Source: Rhodanobacteraceae bacterium (GTDB taxonomy: Bacteria > Pseudomonadota > Gammaproteobacteria > Xanthomonadales > Rhodanobacteraceae). Taken from it: a stretch of DNA of 12,462 nucleotides. Positions 1 through 7,807 of the stretch are shown in pieces. Within the stretch, counting starts at the first letter, position 1; each line of letters opens with the position of its first letter. The notes beneath the pieces are model-generated. The model worked only from the letters and a program-made list of their open reading frames with translations. It did no database searches and was not told the DNA's origin. The stretch lies in NCBI GenBank assembly GCA_025924775.1, contig JAICHS010000047.1, positions 1-12,462 on the forward strand, given 5' to 3'. The translations under genes were made by a program, and so were the position numbers.

Positions 1-1449
1 GCGCTGCGCACGCCCAAATCCATCGCGGCGTTCCTGACGCCCGACCAGCTGAAACTGTACGAGCTGGTGTGGAAGCGCGCGGTCGCCTGCCAGATGAAGC
101 CGGCGACGCTCAACACGGTATCGGTCGAGTTTCCCTGCGGTGGCGATGCGGCATTCCGCGCCACCGGCACCACCGTGGTCGATCCGGGCTTCCTTGCGGT
201 GTACGAAGAAGGCCGCGATGCGAAGGCGGACGAGGACGAGGAATCGCGCAAGTTGCCGGCGTTGCAGGTGGGCGAGGTGGTCCCGCTCACCGACATCGCG
301 ACCGACCAGCACTTCACCGAGCCCCCGCCGCGTTATTCCGAGGCCAGCTTGGTCAAGACGCTGGAGGAATACGGCATCGGCCGGCCGTCCACCTACGCCA
401 GCATCATCCAGACGCTGCTGTCGCGCGATTACGTGATCCTGGATTCGCGCCGCTTCAAGCCCACCGACGTGGGCCGCGCGGTGGCGAAGTTCCTGACCGC
501 GCACTTCACCCGCTACGTCGATTACGACTTCACCGCCAAGCTGGAGGACGAGCTGGATGCGGTCAGCCGTGGCGAGGAGGAGTGGCGCCCGCTGATGGCC
601 GAATTCTGGAAGCCGTTCAAGGCGCTGGTGGACGACAAGATGGAAACGGTCGACCGCAGCGAGGCGACCGGTGCGCGCTTGCTGGGCACCGATCCGGTCA
701 GCGGCAAGCCGGTGTCGGTGCGGCTGGGCCGGTACGGGCCGTACGCTGCGCTGGGCGACAAGGACAAGGACGACGAAAAGCTGAAATTCGCCTCACTCCT
801 GCCCGGCCAGAGCATGCACACCCTCACGCTGGCGCAGGCGCTGGAACTGTTCAAGCTGCCGCGCGAGCTTGGCCAGGATGCGGACGGCGAGGCCATCTCC
901 GCCGGCATGGGCCGCTTCGGGCCGTTCGTGAAAAAGGGCACGCTGTACGCCTCCATCAAGGGCGAGGACAACGCTTACACGATCACGCTGGCGCGCGCGC
1001 AGGAGTTGATCCGGGAAAAGCAGGCATTCCTGGCCAACCGCGTGATCACCGATTTCGGCAATGGCATCCAGGTGCTGAATGGACGCTACGGTCCCTACAT
1101 CACCGACGGCGAGAAAAATGCGAAGATTCCAAAGGACCGCGAACCCAAGTCGCTGACCCGCGAGGAATGCAAGGCGCTGATCGAGGCCGCGCCAGTGCGA
1201 CACAGGCGCGGCGCATTCAAGAAGGCCGCGGCCAAAAAGGCAGGCGGCAAGGCGTCCGCGAAGAAAGCCACGGCCAAGAAAGCGGCCGTGAAGAAGGCTG
1301 CCGCCAGGAAGCCGTCCGCGAAAAAAACGGCCGCGAAAAAGGCCGTTGCCACCAAGTCCGCGCCGGGCAAGTCCGCCACCAAACCGCAAGCCGCGCGCGG
1401 CAAACCGGCCGCGGTGACGGATGCCCAAACGCCGCCTTTCGACGTCTGA
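1..1449 (+). CDS. topA: DNA topoisomerase I, C-terminal part (5' end outside window)
   Basis: Type IA topoisomerase that relaxes negative supercoils. The reading frame is open from base 1, so the gene begins upstream; 482 residues are visible. The segment LYELVWKRAVACQM near the start and IGRPSTYASIIQTLLSRDYV (about visible residues 126-145) match the conserved core after the active-site region of E. coli TopA. The Toprim domain and catalytic Tyr are therefore off-window. The C-terminal part carries three Toprim_Crpt-like repeats centred on GRYGPY (about 245), GRFGPF (about 305) and GRYGPY (about 365). No CxxC zinc-finger pairs are seen, unlike E. coli TopA. The protein ends in a Lys/Ala-rich tail. 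tsaC follows after 2 nt, matching the familiar dprA-topA-tsaC neighbourhood of gammaproteobacteria. Identification is very secure. Confidence 0.97.
   Translation, partial: ALRTPKSIAAFLTPDQLKLYELVWKRAVACQMKPATLNTVSVEFPCGGDAAFRATGTTVVDPGFLAVYEEGRDAKADEDEESRKLPALQVGEVVPLTDIATDQHFTEPPPRYSEASLVKTLEEYGIGRPSTYASIIQTLLSRDYVILDSRRFKPTDVGRAVAKFLTAHFTRYVDYDFTAKLEDELDAVSRGEEEWRPLMAEFWKPFKALVDDKMETVDRSEATGARLLGTDPVSGKPVSVRLGRYGPYAALGDKDKDDEKLKFASLLPGQSMHTLTLAQALELFKLPRELGQDADGEAISAGMGRFGPFVKKGTLYASIKGEDNAYTITLARAQELIREKQAFLANRVITDFGNGIQVLNGRYGPYITDGEKNAKIPKDREPKSLTREECKALIEAAPVRHRRGAFKKAAAKKAGGKASAKKATAKKAAVKKAAARKPSAKKTAAKKAVATKSAPGKSATKPQAARGKPAAVTDAQTPPFDV
1219..1413 (+). repeat. Lys/Ala-rich histone-H1-like tail repeat in topA
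   Basis: About 65 codons of degenerate KKAxA units (AAAKKA, SAKKATAKKAAVKKA and similar) with 20 lysines, continuing to within a dozen codons of the stop. Both lysine codons (aag and aaa) are mixed, so the repeat is degenerate at DNA level rather than a recent exact tandem expansion. Basic tails of this kind are known to bind DNA non-specifically. That this one aids TopA processivity or DNA grip is inference. Confidence 0.85.
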
Positions 1450-1451
1450 GC

Positions 1452-2015
1452 ATGCGCACCTTCACCCTGGCCGAGATCGACGCGGCCGCCGCCCTGCTGC
1501 ACGCCGGTGGCGTGCTGGCGTATCCGACCGAGGGCGTCTACGGCCTCGGTTGTGACCCGGACAACCACGCGGCGTTCCAGCGCATCTTCGCCTTGAAGCG
1601 CCGCCCGCAGGCGCAGGGCGTGCTGCTGATCGCCGCCAGCCTGGAGCAGGTGCGGCCGTGGATCGGCACCGCGCCGGAAGCGGCCTTCGCGCGCGCGAAT
1701 GCGGTCTGGCCGGGTGCGCACACCTTCATATTCCCGCGTTCGCCACGCGTGCCCGACTGGGTTGCGGGTGGTCATCCCGGCATCGCGTTGCGCGTCACGG
1801 CGCACGCGCCATCCGCCGCCTTGTGCCGCGCCTTCGGCGGCCCGATCGTGTCGACCAGCGCCAATCGCCACGGCGAAGCGCCCGCGCGCAGCGCGGCGGA
1901 TATCCGCGCCATTTTTGGCGACGAGCCCGGCGGCGTGATCGATGCACCGCTGGGCGGCCTCGACCGCCCGACGCCGATCACGGATGCCGTGAGCGGCGCT
2001 ATCATTCGCGCCTGA
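1452..2015 (+). CDS. tsaC: Threonylcarbamoyl-AMP synthase TsaC (YrdC/Sua5 family)
   Basis: Makes threonylcarbamoyl-AMP from Thr, bicarbonate and ATP, the first step of t6A37 tRNA modification. At 187 aa it is the short, single-domain YrdC/TsaC type without the Sua5 C-terminal domain. Seen in the sequence: GGVLAYPTEGVYGLGCDP (about residues 15-32), LKRRPQAQG (48-56), corresponding to the K-x-R-P nucleotide-binding motif, and the family signature STSAN (134-138). The ATG lies 2 nt after the topA stop with no clear Shine-Dalgarno sequence of its own, which suggests translational coupling to topA. The open frame continues far upstream within topA, but only the part after 1452 resembles the family. 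Its stop (TGA 2013-2015) shares a base with the possible ATG of the next gene. Confidence 0.95.
   Translation: MRTFTLAEIDAAAALLHAGGVLAYPTEGVYGLGCDPDNHAAFQRIFALKRRPQAQGVLLIAASLEQVRPWIGTAPEAAFARANAVWPGAHTFIFPRSPRVPDWVAGGHPGIALRVTAHAPSAALCRAFGGPIVSTSANRHGEAPARSAADIRAIFGDEPGGVIDAPLGGLDRPTPITDAVSGAIIRA
2000..2005 (+). promoter_or_regulatory. Possible -10 element for the AMP ligase gene
   Basis: TATCAT followed directly by TCGCG, inside the last codons of tsaC. The same arrangement (TAnnAT-like hexamer then a CGCG-rich discriminator) recurs before purD, hemC and phzF in this window. No good -35 hexamer is visible. A start of transcription near 2012 would leave almost no leader for the ATG at 2015 but about 20 nt for the GTG at 2033. 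Confidence 0.35.
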
Positions 2016-3394
2016 TGGAACCGGGGAGTTCCGTGTCGAGCGCTCACGAATCACAACAAGGCGCGCCGGTCGCGCCGTCGTGGGGAAGCCTGCTTGCCGG
2101 TGCGTCGGCGCAGCGGGTCGTGGCCTGGCGCGAGGGGCATCCGATCGGCGCCCATGCATTCCTGGCCGACGTGGAAGCCTTGGCCGCGCGCCTGCCGACG
2201 GCGACCGCGGCGGTCAACCTGTGCGAAAACCGCTACGCGTTCCTGGTCGCGTTCGCCGCACTGCTGCGGCGCGGGCAAACCAACCTGCTGCCGCCATCGC
2301 GCGCCGCGCGATCGATCGACGAGACGCTGGCCGCGCACCCCGACAGCTACACCTTGGGCGATGCCGTACTCGATCCGGTGCCGCCGCGCTATTTGCGCTT
2401 TGCGCCGGATGGCGGCGCGACCATGGCCGGCTCGCCCGCGTTGATCGCCAGTGACCTGCTGGCGGCCGTCGGTTACACCTCGGGCTCCACTGGCGTGCCG
2501 CGAGCCAACCCCAAGCGCTGGGACAAGCTTGCGATCTCCAGCGGGCACAACGATGCGTTGTTGCGCTCGCTCGCGGGTGGCGATTACAACGTGGTGGCGA
2601 CGGTGCCGCCGCAGCACATGTACGGGCTGGAGTTTTCGGTATTGCTGCCGCTCCTTGGGCATGCGGCGGTGTGCGCCGAGAAACCGTTTTTCGCCGCCGA
2701 CATCGCCGCGTCGTTGGCGCGCCTGCCGCAGCCGCGCATCCTGGTGACGACCCCGGTGCACCTGCGCGCGCTGCTGGATTCCGGCTACACACTGCCGCGC
2801 TTCGCCGGCATCGTTTCCGCGACCGCGCCGCTGGCGCGCGAGCTGGCGCAAGCCGCCGAGGCCCGCTTCGGGGTGCCGGTGCAGGAAGTGTTCGGGTCCA
2901 CCGAAACCTGCGTCATCGCGCATCGCCGCACCGCGCATGCGGACGCCTGGACGCCGTACCCCGGGGTGACCCTGCATCCGCAGCCCGACGGTACCCGCGT
3001 GGAGGCGCCGCAGCTGATGCAGCCGGTGGTGCTGGCCGACCTTGTCGAACTGCTGCCCGACGGCCGCTATCGACTGTGTGGACGCAACACCGACCTGCTG
3101 GAGATCGCGGGCAAGCGCGCGTCGCTGGGCGACCTGACCCACAGGCTGCTGGCCGTGCCGGGCGTGCGCGACGGGGTGGTGTTCCAGCTGGATGAAACCG
3201 ACGCGATGGGCGTGCGCCGCATCGCCGCACTGGCGGTTGCACCGGGATTGCAGGCGGGCACGATCCTGGATGCGCTGCGGCGCGGCGTTGACGCGGTATT
3301 CCTGCCGCGCCCGCTGAAACTGGTCGCGGCACTGCCGCGCAGCGAGACCGGCAAGCTGCCGCGTGCGGCGTTGCTGGCGGCATTGGCCGGTTAG
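2015..3394 (+). CDS. AMP-dependent acyl/aryl ligase, XanA2-like
   Basis: Member of the adenylate-forming (ANL) superfamily, 459 aa from ATG 2015. Motifs are intact: P-loop YTSGSTGVPRANPKRW (from residue 154), FGSTET (293-298), the hinge region GRNTDLLEIAGKRAS (about 358), and the C-terminal catalytic lysine in SETGKLPR (Lys447). The protein should therefore be an active ligase. Its compact length and the text around QHMYGLEFSVLLPLLG recall the AMP ligases of aryl-polyene/xanthomonadin clusters (XanA2, 3-hydroxybenzoate:ACP ligase). That likeness is from memory, and the substrate is unproven. ATG 2015 overlaps the tsaC stop (TGATG). GTG 2033 in the same frame has a better ribosome site (GGGGAG 2023-2028) and may be the true start, giving 453 aa. 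Alternatives are a generic acyl-CoA or acyl-ACP synthetase. purD follows. Confidence 0.85.
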   Translation: MEPGSSVSSAHESQQGAPVAPSWGSLLAGASAQRVVAWREGHPIGAHAFLADVEALAARLPTATAAVNLCENRYAFLVAFAALLRRGQTNLLPPSRAARSIDETLAAHPDSYTLGDAVLDPVPPRYLRFAPDGGATMAGSPALIASDLLAAVGYTSGSTGVPRANPKRWDKLAISSGHNDALLRSLAGGDYNVVATVPPQHMYGLEFSVLLPLLGHAAVCAEKPFFAADIAASLARLPQPRILVTTPVHLRALLDSGYTLPRFAGIVSATAPLARELAQAAEARFGVPVQEVFGSTETCVIAHRRTAHADAWTPYPGVTLHPQPDGTRVEAPQLMQPVVLADLVELLPDGRYRLCGRNTDLLEIAGKRASLGDLTHRLLAVPGVRDGVVFQLDETDAMGVRRIAALAVAPGLQAGTILDALRRGVDAVFLPRPLKLVAALPRSETGKLPRAALLAALAG

Positions 3395-3397
3395 AAT
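3371..3397 (+). promoter_or_regulatory. Putative purD promoter
   Basis: TTGCTG (3371-3376) and TAGAAT (3392-3397) are spaced by 15 bp and followed by CCGCGG. The -10 hexamer overlaps the TAG stop codon (3392-3394) of the upstream ligase gene. The spacing is short of the usual 17 bp, so this is a suggestion by eye. No purine-repressor palindrome was recognised. Confidence 0.4.
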
Positions 3398-3427
3398 CCG
3401 CGGCTGGCTCGCGACGCAGGCACAAAC

Positions 3428-4717
3428 ATGAAGCTCCTCGTGATCGGCTCCGGCGGCCGCGAGCATGCGCTGGCGTGGAAGCTGGCGCAGTCGCCGCGCG
3501 TGGCCGAGGTCATCGTCGCGCCGGGCAACGCCGGCACCGCCCGTGAACCGCGCATGCGCAACGTGGCGGTGGCGGCGGGCGACCTGGCTGGCCTGCTGGA
3601 ACTTGCGCAGGGCGAGCGCGTCGCCTTCACCGTGGTCGGCCCGGAAGCGCCGCTGGTCGCGGGCATCGTTGACCGGTTTCGTGCGGCGGGTCTGCGCATC
3701 TTCGGGCCGACCGCGGCGGCGGCGCAGCTTGAAGGCTCCAAGGCTTTCACCAAGGATTTCCTGGCGCGCCACCGCATTCCCACCGCGCACTACGCGGTTT
3801 TCACCGCGTTGCAGCCCGCGCTCGACTACGTGCGCGAGCATGGTGCGCCGATCGTCATCAAGGCTGATGGGCTGGCGGCCGGCAAGGGCGTGGTGGTGGC
3901 GATGACGCTGGCCGATGCCGAACATGCGCTGGCCGACATGCTGGGCGCGCACGCGTTCGGCGGCGCCGGTGCGCGTGTCGTGATCGAGGAATACCTCGAT
4001 GGCGAGGAAGCCAGCTACATCGTGATGGCCGATGGTGCGCATTTCCTGCCGATGGCATCCAGCCAGGACCACAAGCGCGTGGGCGAGGGCGACACCGGCC
4101 CCAACACCGGCGGCATGGGCGCGTATTCACCCGCACCCGTGGTGACGCCCGCGGTCGAGCGGCGCATCCGTGCGGAGATCATCGAACCCACCCTGCGCGG
4201 CATGGCTGCCGAAGGTGCGCCGTTCACGGGGTTCCTCTACGCCGGCTTGATGATTGATCCATCGGGCGCGCCCAAGGTCATCGAATTCAACGTGCGCTTC
4301 GGCGACCCGGAAACACAACCGATCATGCAACGCCTGCAATCGGACTTCGCCGGGCTGATCGAAGTTGCGTTGGCCGGTACGCTGGATCGCGCCGAAGCGA
4401 CGTGGGATCCGCGTCCCTCGCTGGGCGTGGTGCTGGCGGCGCGGGGTTACCCGGCCAGTCCCCAAAAGGGCGACGTGATCACGGGCCTGGACGCGGCGGC
4501 TGGCGACGATGCGGTCAAGGTATTTCACGCCGGCACCCACCTGGATGCCGCAGGCCGTATCGTGACCGCCGGGGGGCGCGTGCTGTGCGTGACTGCGCTG
4601 GGCGACGTTCTGGCGCAGGCGCGCACGCGCGCCTACGCCGCTGCCGGGCGCATCCACTTTGACGGCGCGTTTTGCCGGCATGACATCGGGCATCGGGCGT
4701 TGGAGCCGCACGTTTGA
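3428..4717 (+). CDS. purD: Phosphoribosylamine-glycine ligase (GAR synthetase)
   Basis: Second step of de novo purine synthesis: phosphoribosylamine + glycine + ATP to GAR. At 429 aa it is full length for the family. Visible landmarks are the N-terminal GSGGREHALAWKL (7-19), the ATP-grasp lysine region KADGLAAGKGVVVA (145-158), EGDTGPNTGGMGAYSP (about 220-235), and the metal/ATP-binding IEFNVRFGDPETQ (285-297). The start is ATG 3428, preceded by a weak AGG 7 nt away. The gene sits 33 nt after the AMP ligase and is not next to purH, its common partner in enteric bacteria. Nothing unusual is seen in the protein itself. Confidence 0.97.
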   Translation: MKLLVIGSGGREHALAWKLAQSPRVAEVIVAPGNAGTAREPRMRNVAVAAGDLAGLLELAQGERVAFTVVGPEAPLVAGIVDRFRAAGLRIFGPTAAAAQLEGSKAFTKDFLARHRIPTAHYAVFTALQPALDYVREHGAPIVIKADGLAAGKGVVVAMTLADAEHALADMLGAHAFGGAGARVVIEEYLDGEEASYIVMADGAHFLPMASSQDHKRVGEGDTGPNTGGMGAYSPAPVVTPAVERRIRAEIIEPTLRGMAAEGAPFTGFLYAGLMIDPSGAPKVIEFNVRFGDPETQPIMQRLQSDFAGLIEVALAGTLDRAEATWDPRPSLGVVLAARGYPASPQKGDVITGLDAAAGDDAVKVFHAGTHLDAAGRIVTAGGRVLCVTALGDVLAQARTRAYAAAGRIHFDGAFCRHDIGHRALEPHV

Positions 4718-4813
4718 TTGCGCGCTGTCGTCGGGCCATGAGGGATGCCCGGCTGTCAGCGCGCTGGTGTTCGCAGCGGGCACTGCACGGATTGGGCAGG
4801 CCTTACGCAACAC

Positions 4814-4821
4814 GAGGGGAG
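4814..4821 (+). promoter_or_regulatory. Strong ribosome binding site fixing the start at 4826
   Basis: GAGGGGAG, complementary to the 16S rRNA 3' end, 4 nt before the ATG. The open frame extends about 80 nt further upstream, so this site decides the start of the transporter-acyltransferase. Confidence 0.7.
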
Positions 4822-4825
4822 TCGC

Positions 4826-6697
4826 ATGAACCAGTTCCGCCTGCTGGGCAAGCGCCGCTTCGCGCCGTTTTTCGCGGTGCAGTCGCTGGCCGCGTTCAAC
4901 GACAACGCATTCCGCAACGCGACCATCGTGCTGGTCGGGTTCCAGCTGGGGCTGACGACCAACCAGATCGGGTTTTACTCCAATCTCGCGCCGGCGTTGT
5001 TCATCCTGCCGTTCTTCCTGTTCTCCGCGAGTGCCGGGCAGCTGGCGGAGAAATACGAGAAGCAGGTGTTGATCCGCTGGATCAAGGTATTCGAAATCGC
5101 GGCGATGGCCGTTGCGGCGTGGGGCTTCTACGCGCGCAGTCCGACGCTGTTGTTCGTGGTGCTGTTCCTGATGGGCTTGCACTCCACGGTGTTCGGGCCG
5201 ATCAAGTACGCGATCCTGCCGCAGGTGCTCGAGCGCGAAGAGCTGGTGGGCGGCAACGGCCTGGTCGAAACCGGCACGTCGCTCGCGATCCTGGTCGGGA
5301 TGATCGCGGGTGGCGCGGCGATCGCGTCGCACTTCGGGTGGCTCGCGGCGGCGGCGCTGGTGGTGGGGGTGGCGCTGCTTGGCCTGGCCGCCAGCCTTGC
5401 GATCCCGCGGGTGCCGCCGGCGGCGCCGGACCTGAAGTTCAACTGGAATTTCATCGCGGAAAGCTGGCGCGTGCTGCGGCTGGCGGGCAAGCAGCGCGCG
5501 GTGTTCAACGCCATCCTCGGCATTTCCTGGTTCTGGTTTTTCGGCGGCGTGGTGACCGCGCAATTGCCGAATTACACCCGCCTGTATCTCGGTGGCGGCG
5601 CCAGCGTGGAAATCCTGGTTCTGGCGCTGTTTTCGATCGGGGTCGGCGTCGGTTCGCTGCTGTGCGAGCGGCTGTCAGGCCACAAGGTGGAAATCGGCCT
5701 GGTGCCGCTGGGTGCGCTGGGCATGACGGTGTTCGGCGTCCTGCTGTTCGTCGCGCGCCACGTGCATCCCGGCTACGTGGAACTCGACTGGCTGGCCTTC
5801 TTGGGGCAGCCGGGCAACGGCTGGATTGCGGTTTGCATGACCCTGCTCGGGCTGTTCGCGGGGTTCTTCATCGTGCCGCTGTTCGCGCTGGTGCAAAGCC
5901 GCACGCCGCATGGCGAACTGTCGCGCGTGATCGCGGGCAACAACATCCTCAATGCCGTGTTCCTGGTGGTCGCAGCTGCGTTCGGCATCGGGCTGCTGGC
6001 GGCGGGGTTGACGATTCCACAGCTGTTCCTGGCGACCGCGGCCCTGAATGCCTTGGTGACGCTGTGGATTTTCCTGCTGGTGCCGGAATTCCTGGTGCGC
6101 TTCGTGGACTGGCTGCTCATCAGCGTGCTGTACCGCGTGCGCGTGCAGGGCCTCGACCGTGTGCCCGACGCTGGTGCCGCGCTGCTGGTGTGCAACCACG
6201 TCAGCTTCATGGACGCGCTGATCATCATGGGCAGCATCAGGCGACCGGTGCGCTTCGTGATGTACTACAAGATCTTCGGGGTGCCCGTGCTCAGCTTCGT
6301 GTTCCGCGCGGCCAAGGCCATACCCATCGCGGGCAGTCGCGAGAATCCGGAACTGCTGGCGCGCGCGTTCACTGCCATCGATGCGGCGCTGGCCGCGGGC
6401 GAGCTGGTGTGCATTTTCCCGGAAGGCGGCCTGACCCAGGATGGCGAGATCGCGCACTTCCGTCCCGGCGTCGAGAAGATTCTCGCGCGGCATCCGGTGC
6501 CGGTCGTGCCGCTGGCGTTGCGCGGGCTGTGGCGCAGCATGTGGAGCCGGCGCGATTCGACGCTGGGTCGCGCACGCCTGCCGCGGCGCTTCCGCGCGCG
6601 CATCGAACTGGCGGTGGGCGCACCGCTTGAGGGCGCTGGCGGCGGCGCCGCGCAGCTGGAAGCTGCGGTGCGCGGATTGCGCGGGACCGACGCCTGA
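4826..6697 (+). CDS. LplT-like lysophospholipid transporter fused to PlsC-type acyltransferase
   Basis: Two-domain inner-membrane protein of 623 aa. Residues about 10-430 are a polytopic MFS domain opening with FFAVQSLAAFNDNAFRNA, typical of LplT lysophospholipid flippases. Residues about 440-600 are a PlsC-type acyltransferase with NHVSFMD (457-463, His458 and Asp463 of the HX4D catalytic motif) and FPEGG (531-535). The likely role is import and re-acylation of lysophospholipids. The fused Aas proteins of other bacteria add a third, AMP-binding acyl-ACP synthetase domain of roughly 500 aa. Here the protein ends after the acyltransferase, and the hemC promoter region follows directly. ATG 4826 is chosen because GAGGGGAG (4814-4821) lies 4 nt upstream and homologous sequence begins there. 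In-frame codons upstream look non-coding. The domain assignment is strong; the exact lipid substrate is inferred. Confidence 0.9.
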   Translation: MNQFRLLGKRRFAPFFAVQSLAAFNDNAFRNATIVLVGFQLGLTTNQIGFYSNLAPALFILPFFLFSASAGQLAEKYEKQVLIRWIKVFEIAAMAVAAWGFYARSPTLLFVVLFLMGLHSTVFGPIKYAILPQVLEREELVGGNGLVETGTSLAILVGMIAGGAAIASHFGWLAAAALVVGVALLGLAASLAIPRVPPAAPDLKFNWNFIAESWRVLRLAGKQRAVFNAILGISWFWFFGGVVTAQLPNYTRLYLGGGASVEILVLALFSIGVGVGSLLCERLSGHKVEIGLVPLGALGMTVFGVLLFVARHVHPGYVELDWLAFLGQPGNGWIAVCMTLLGLFAGFFIVPLFALVQSRTPHGELSRVIAGNNILNAVFLVVAAAFGIGLLAAGLTIPQLFLATAALNALVTLWIFLLVPEFLVRFVDWLLISVLYRVRVQGLDRVPDAGAALLVCNHVSFMDALIIMGSIRRPVRFVMYYKIFGVPVLSFVFRAAKAIPIAGSRENPELLARAFTAIDAALAAGELVCIFPEGGLTQDGEIAHFRPGVEKILARHPVPVVPLALRGLWRSMWSRRDSTLGRARLPRRFRARIELAVGAPLEGAGGGAAQLEAAVRGLRGTDA

Positions 6698-6724
6698 AAC
6701 ACCGCGCCGCGGCCCCGGGGGTGC

Positions 6725-6730
6725 GATACT
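6725..6730 (+). promoter_or_regulatory. Possible -10 element for hemC
   Basis: GATACT followed by GCGACG, 28 nt before the hemC ATG, in the 60-nt gap after the transporter-acyltransferase gene. It resembles the other putative -10 elements of the window. No convincing -35 hexamer is visible. Confidence 0.4.
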
Positions 6731-6757
6731 GCGACGTTGCCGAAGGCGCACGCACCC

Positions 6758-7678
6758 ATGTCCGGTTCCCCATTTCGCATCGCCACCCGCAAAAGCCCGC
6801 TCGCGCTGTGGCAGGCCGAGCACGTGGCCAAACGACTGCGGGCCGCGCATCCCGGGATGGCCGTGGAACTGTTGCCGCTGTCCACGCGTGGAGACGAGGT
6901 GCTGGATCGCTCATTGGCGGCGATCGGCGGCAAGGGCTTGTTCCTGAAAGAGCTTGAAATCGCCCTGGCGGCGGACCAGGCCGACCTTGCGGTGCATTCG
7001 CTGAAGGACGTGCCCGCGCAGCTGGCCCCGCAGTTCGAACTGGCTGCGATCCTGGCGCGCGCGGACTGCGCGGACGCGTTTGTCAGCAACGATTTCGCGA
7101 CGCTCGATGACCTGCCGCGGGGCGCGCGGGTTGGCACTTCGTCACTGCGGCGCACCGCGCAGCTGCGCGCACGGCGGCCGGATCTCGCGATCGCCGACCT
7201 GCGCGGCAACGTCGGCACGCGGCTGGCCAAGCTTGATCGCCGCGACTACGCGGCGATCATCCTGGCGGTGGCGGGGCTCGAACGGATGGGACTGGGTACG
7301 CGCATCCGCTCCCGGCTGGCGCCGCCGGAGTGGCTGCCCGCGCCGGGGCAGGCCGCGATCGCGGTCGAGGTCCGCAGGGGCGACACGCGCGTGATCGAAC
7401 CACTAGGTGTCCTCGACGATGCCGCAACGCATCGCGGCGTGGCCGCCGAGCGTGCCCTCAATGCGGCAATGGGCGGTGACTGCACCATGCCGCTGGGGGC
7501 GTGGTGCGAAACCTTGGCCGACGGTTCTTGGCGGCTTTACGGTCTGCTGGGCGATGTCCGCGATGGCCGCATCCTGCGCGCCGAGGCACGCGGCGACGAC
7601 CCGGTGGCGTTGGGCGGCGAGGTGGCGCGCCAGCTGCGTGAACAGGGCGCCGACGCGTTGCTGGCCGGGCGCGCCTAA
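6758..7678 (+). CDS. hemC: Hydroxymethylbilane synthase (porphobilinogen deaminase)
   Basis: Polymerises four porphobilinogens into hydroxymethylbilane in cytoplasmic heme synthesis. 306 aa, usual length. Seen: FRIATRKSPLALWQAEHV at the N-terminus, HSLKDVPAQL with catalytic Asp84, and GGDCTMPLGA with Cys242, which carries the dipyrromethane cofactor. Both numbers coincide with E. coli HemC when translation starts at ATG 6758. An in-frame TTG at 6737 would add seven unlikely residues. A GAAGG (6742-6746) is a modest ribosome site. hemD, frequently the next gene in gammaproteobacteria, is absent: the neighbour is a convergent phzF-family gene, so hemC appears to be transcribed alone. Confidence 0.97.
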   Translation: MSGSPFRIATRKSPLALWQAEHVAKRLRAAHPGMAVELLPLSTRGDEVLDRSLAAIGGKGLFLKELEIALAADQADLAVHSLKDVPAQLAPQFELAAILARADCADAFVSNDFATLDDLPRGARVGTSSLRRTAQLRARRPDLAIADLRGNVGTRLAKLDRRDYAAIILAVAGLERMGLGTRIRSRLAPPEWLPAPGQAAIAVEVRRGDTRVIEPLGVLDDAATHRGVAAERALNAAMGGDCTMPLGAWCETLADGSWRLYGLLGDVRDGRILRAEARGDDPVALGGEVARQLREQGADALLAGRA

Positions 7679-7703
7679 CCATCACCGTCGTACCCCGCAG
7701 TTC

Positions 7704-7736
7704 AAGAAAACCGCAAGTGCAGGCTCGCGCCTGCGG
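7704..7736 (-). terminator. Putative intrinsic terminator of the phzF-family gene
   Basis: Read on the minus strand, a hairpin (outer arms CCGCA/TGCGG with an inner GGC-GCGA-GCC; an alternative fold pairs GCAGGC with GCCTGC around a 4-nt loop) is followed at once by TTTTCTT. It lies about 70 nt beyond the stop at 7808. On the plus strand no T-run follows, so it is a weaker candidate for ending hemC transcription. Confidence 0.4.
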
Positions 7737-7807
7737 CAACAGCCTGCCGTTCCTCGATTACCCGGGCCGAACGGTGCCGTGCTGGGCGGGCCGGCGCCGG
7801 GCGAAGC

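Noticed and set aside
1219..1413. Repetitive DNA that could be a mobile or CRISPR-like repeat.
   Set aside because: The periodicity is a protein-level Lys/Ala tail of topA with degenerate codons, not equal repeats with unique spacers.
69..1451. Long open frame upstream of and continuous with tsaC, which would give a 648-aa protein.
   Set aside because: It is an out-of-frame reading of topA in GC-rich DNA; only the part from 1452 resembles a known family.
2051..4072. 673-codon minus-strand open frame across the AMP ligase and purD.
   Set aside because: Antisense to two well-supported genes, rich in Arg, Gln and His as expected from reverse reading of GC-rich codons, and with no recognisable motif.
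4718..4825. Search for a promoter or small gene between purD and the transporter gene.
   Set aside because: Only the strong ribosome site at 4814-4821 is convincing; no -10/-35 pair or small coding frame with support was found.
4127..5563. 478-codon minus-strand open frame spanning the purD end and the transporter gene.
   Set aside because: A reverse-strand shadow with low-complexity Arg/Gln/His composition; it covers two unrelated genes.
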